Shown: positions 18,858 to 20,012 of the stretch, in pieces
How the letters are laid out: each line of letters opens with the position of its first letter
How positions within the stretch are numbered: position 1 is the first letter of the stretch
DNA from: a virus
Virus record (IMG/VR): IMGVR_UViG_3300044987_001088
Location: 1 to 20,012 of that record
Length of the DNA: 20,012 nucleotides
Direction: 5' to 3' (one strand)
Made by a program: the position numbers and the translations under genes
The notes under the pieces: model-generated
What the model was told of the DNA's origin: nothing
What the model saw: only the letters and a program-made list of their open reading frames with translations
The model's database searches: none

Positions 18858-19928
18858 ATGGCCTACATAATTTACAACAACGATGGATCAGTATTAACAA
18901 CTTTGTCAGATGGCGAAGTTGATGTGCTGTCTACCAGCTTAACACTACTCGGAAAGAATGTTAACAACTATGGACAATATTGGAATAATAATCTTGTAAA
19001 GTTGTTAACTAATTCTGCACTAGGTGTTCAACCCTTACAACCTCAGTTGGGACAGCTTTGGTATAACTCATCTGCTAAAACATTAAATGTTTGGAACGGC
19101 GCAGCCTTTACATCAGTTAGCGGAGCGAATGTATCGGGCACAGGACCAGTAGGAGTAAGCACTGGCACCATGTGGTATGACACTGTTAATAGTCAATTAA
19201 AAGTTTGGAACGGTTCAGTTTATAAAGTTATTGGGCCTGCAGTATCTTCTACTTACGGAAGCAAATTTGGAATTGAGCCACCGACAACTTCTACTATTAA
19301 AGAATACGTTACTAATTTACCTAAAGATGTAGGAGTTATATATTCATACGGAGATGCATTAGGATTATTAACAACTGCTTCTTTTGTTATGTCTACGGCA
19401 TCATCATACACATTCTTAAATGAAACGACTGCAACAACACTTATTGCTGGATTAACATTGAGAGATGATTTAGATGTTAAGGGCAATTTGTATATTGATG
19501 GTGTGCAACAAATTCCTCCTGTAAAAACATTAACGGCACAGTATGATATGTCCTTTTGGGGCAACCATTTTACTGGAGGATCAACATCGACTAGACAAAC
19601 AATAATCGATGTGGGTAATAATTTCCTAAGATTAAATTTGTTACCAATGTTGTTTACCACTGCAACCGAAACTTACGGAATAATTTATTCAAATGGTACC
19701 ACTGCTACATTTACTAGAGCGCAATACCCAACAGGATCCGAAGCTAATGTTATATGCAAATTATCCACTTATAACACTGGGACTACGGTAAGACGTTTTG
19801 TTCTTTTAGATATATTAGGGACAAGTAATAGACAATGGCAACCGAGGTATCTGCTAAACCCTAATGGTTCATTCTCTACCAGCACATATACAAGCCATAT
19901 AACAAATATTGTTTTGAATGCAGATTAA
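18858..19928 (+). CDS. Fibre-like protein, paralogue of its neighbours (356 aa)
   Basis: The N-terminus MAYIIYNNDGSVLTTLSDGE is the short form of the fibre module shared with flanking genes. It continues with NNYGQYWNNNLVKLLTN (36-52), GQLWYNSSAKTLNVWNG (65-81) and GTMWYDTVNSQLKVWNG (103-119), ending at YKVIGP. These two units match the LWYD and LWVD units of the 664-residue protein. The middle has DDLDVKGNLYIDGVQQIP (203-220), a typical fibre beta element. The C-terminal 130 residues (from about 225: LTAQYDMSFWGNHFTGGSTS ... RRFVLLDILG) look different from the collar of the neighbour and are not a family I recognise, so they may be a distinct tip. The start follows the previous TAA by four bases with a poor ribosome-binding site. 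A virion fibre or attachment protein is inferred. Confidence 0.8.
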   Translation: MAYIIYNNDGSVLTTLSDGEVDVLSTSLTLLGKNVNNYGQYWNNNLVKLLTNSALGVQPLQPQLGQLWYNSSAKTLNVWNGAAFTSVSGANVSGTGPVGVSTGTMWYDTVNSQLKVWNGSVYKVIGPAVSSTYGSKFGIEPPTTSTIKEYVTNLPKDVGVIYSYGDALGLLTTASFVMSTASSYTFLNETTATTLIAGLTLRDDLDVKGNLYIDGVQQIPPVKTLTAQYDMSFWGNHFTGGSTSTRQTIIDVGNNFLRLNLLPMLFTTATETYGIIYSNGTTATFTRAQYPTGSEANVICKLSTYNTGTTVRRFVLLDILGTSNRQWQPRYLLNPNGSFSTSTYTSHITNIVLNAD

Positions 19929-19931
19929 AGG
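19926..19931 (+). promoter_or_regulatory. Ribosome-binding site for the last, partial fibre gene
   Basis: TAAAGG lies at the end of the preceding gene, its TAA serving as that gene's stop, with 10 bases between it and the ATG at 19942. It supports that start. Confidence 0.45.
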
Positions 19932-19941
19932 TTAACAGTCT

Positions 19942-20012
19942 ATGCCATATATTATTAATAAAACAAACGGTGAACAACTTACGGTAGTCGATGATGCAAG
20001 TCTTGATTTAAC
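19942..20012 (+). CDS. Third tandem fibre-like protein (5' partial fragment)
   Basis: From ATG 19942 the frame reads MPYIINKTNGEQLTVVDDAS then L-D-L and runs off the window end after 23 complete codons. It aligns by eye with the start of the 356-residue gene (MAYIIYNNDGSVLTTLSDGE): same length to the acidic pair, with Tyr-Ile-Ile and the Asn/Asp-Gly turn conserved. It is therefore very likely another copy of the same fibre N-terminal module. The rest of the protein lies outside the window. Confidence 0.65.
   Translation, partial: MPYIINKTNGEQLTVVDDASLDL

Noticed and set aside
19253-19660. 135-codon antisense frame in the 356-residue fibre gene
   Set aside because: It is the longest antisense frame, but it lies wholly inside a well-supported fibre gene, has no recognisable protein motif, and all real genes here are on the plus strand.
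13724-20012. Diversity-generating retroelement acting on a fibre tip
   Set aside because: No reverse transcriptase, template repeat or C-type lectin-like variable region is visible in the window. It could lie outside, but nothing here supports it.

Overview
The window reads as one dense, single-strand block of late virion genes from a tailed double-stranded DNA phage. The DNA is AT-rich by eye, with AGA-type arginine codons and A/T-ending codons throughout. All genes lie on the plus strand, and junctions between them are 1 to 30 bases. I see no tRNA, rRNA, CRISPR array, insertion sequence or terminator. Several sequence blocks are ones I recall from large structural proteins and fibre genes of marine T4-like myoviruses (phages of cyanobacteria, SAR11 and relatives): LWYD/LWVD fibre modules, a KPYHSK block, [16 protein letters not shown] and [10 protein letters not shown] infer a large marine or freshwater myovirus. 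The host cannot be named from this window.

Layout. Bases 1-28 probably hold the last codons of an upstream gene. Bases 30-13721 encode one uninterrupted protein of 4563 residues that fills two thirds of the window. It is a mosaic: conserved aromatic-rich phage structural blocks, a seven-repeat FG-GAP beta-propeller, three groups of G-x-GY repeats, several 'NG...DYT' beta modules and a conserved C-terminal assembly block. Next come a 265-residue fibre protein with a collagen-like Gly-X-Y stretch (13724-14521), a 552-residue subtilisin-family serine protease with a complete catalytic triad and a likely I9-type propeptide (14523-16181), and a 214-residue conserved virion-type protein (16212-16856). 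The last part is a tandem series of fibre genes sharing an N-terminal module: 664 residues with a C-terminal tail-collar motif (16859-18853), 356 residues (18858-19928), and a third copy that begins at 19942 and runs off the end.

How the genes work together (inference). This looks like a tail, baseplate and fibre module. The giant protein would be a long multidomain tail or baseplate component. The collagen-like and LWYD-family proteins would be adhesive fibres or decorations. The protease could mature virion precursors or cut host-surface protein. A T4-late-promoter-like GATAAATA sits in the only sizeable gap, directly before the 214-residue gene, and may start a second late transcript.

The points most worth following are the giant protein with its embedded propeller, the virion-operon subtilisin with an altered Asp motif, the collar domain whose usual C-terminal part is replaced, and the promoter motif that would predict a leaderless transcript.
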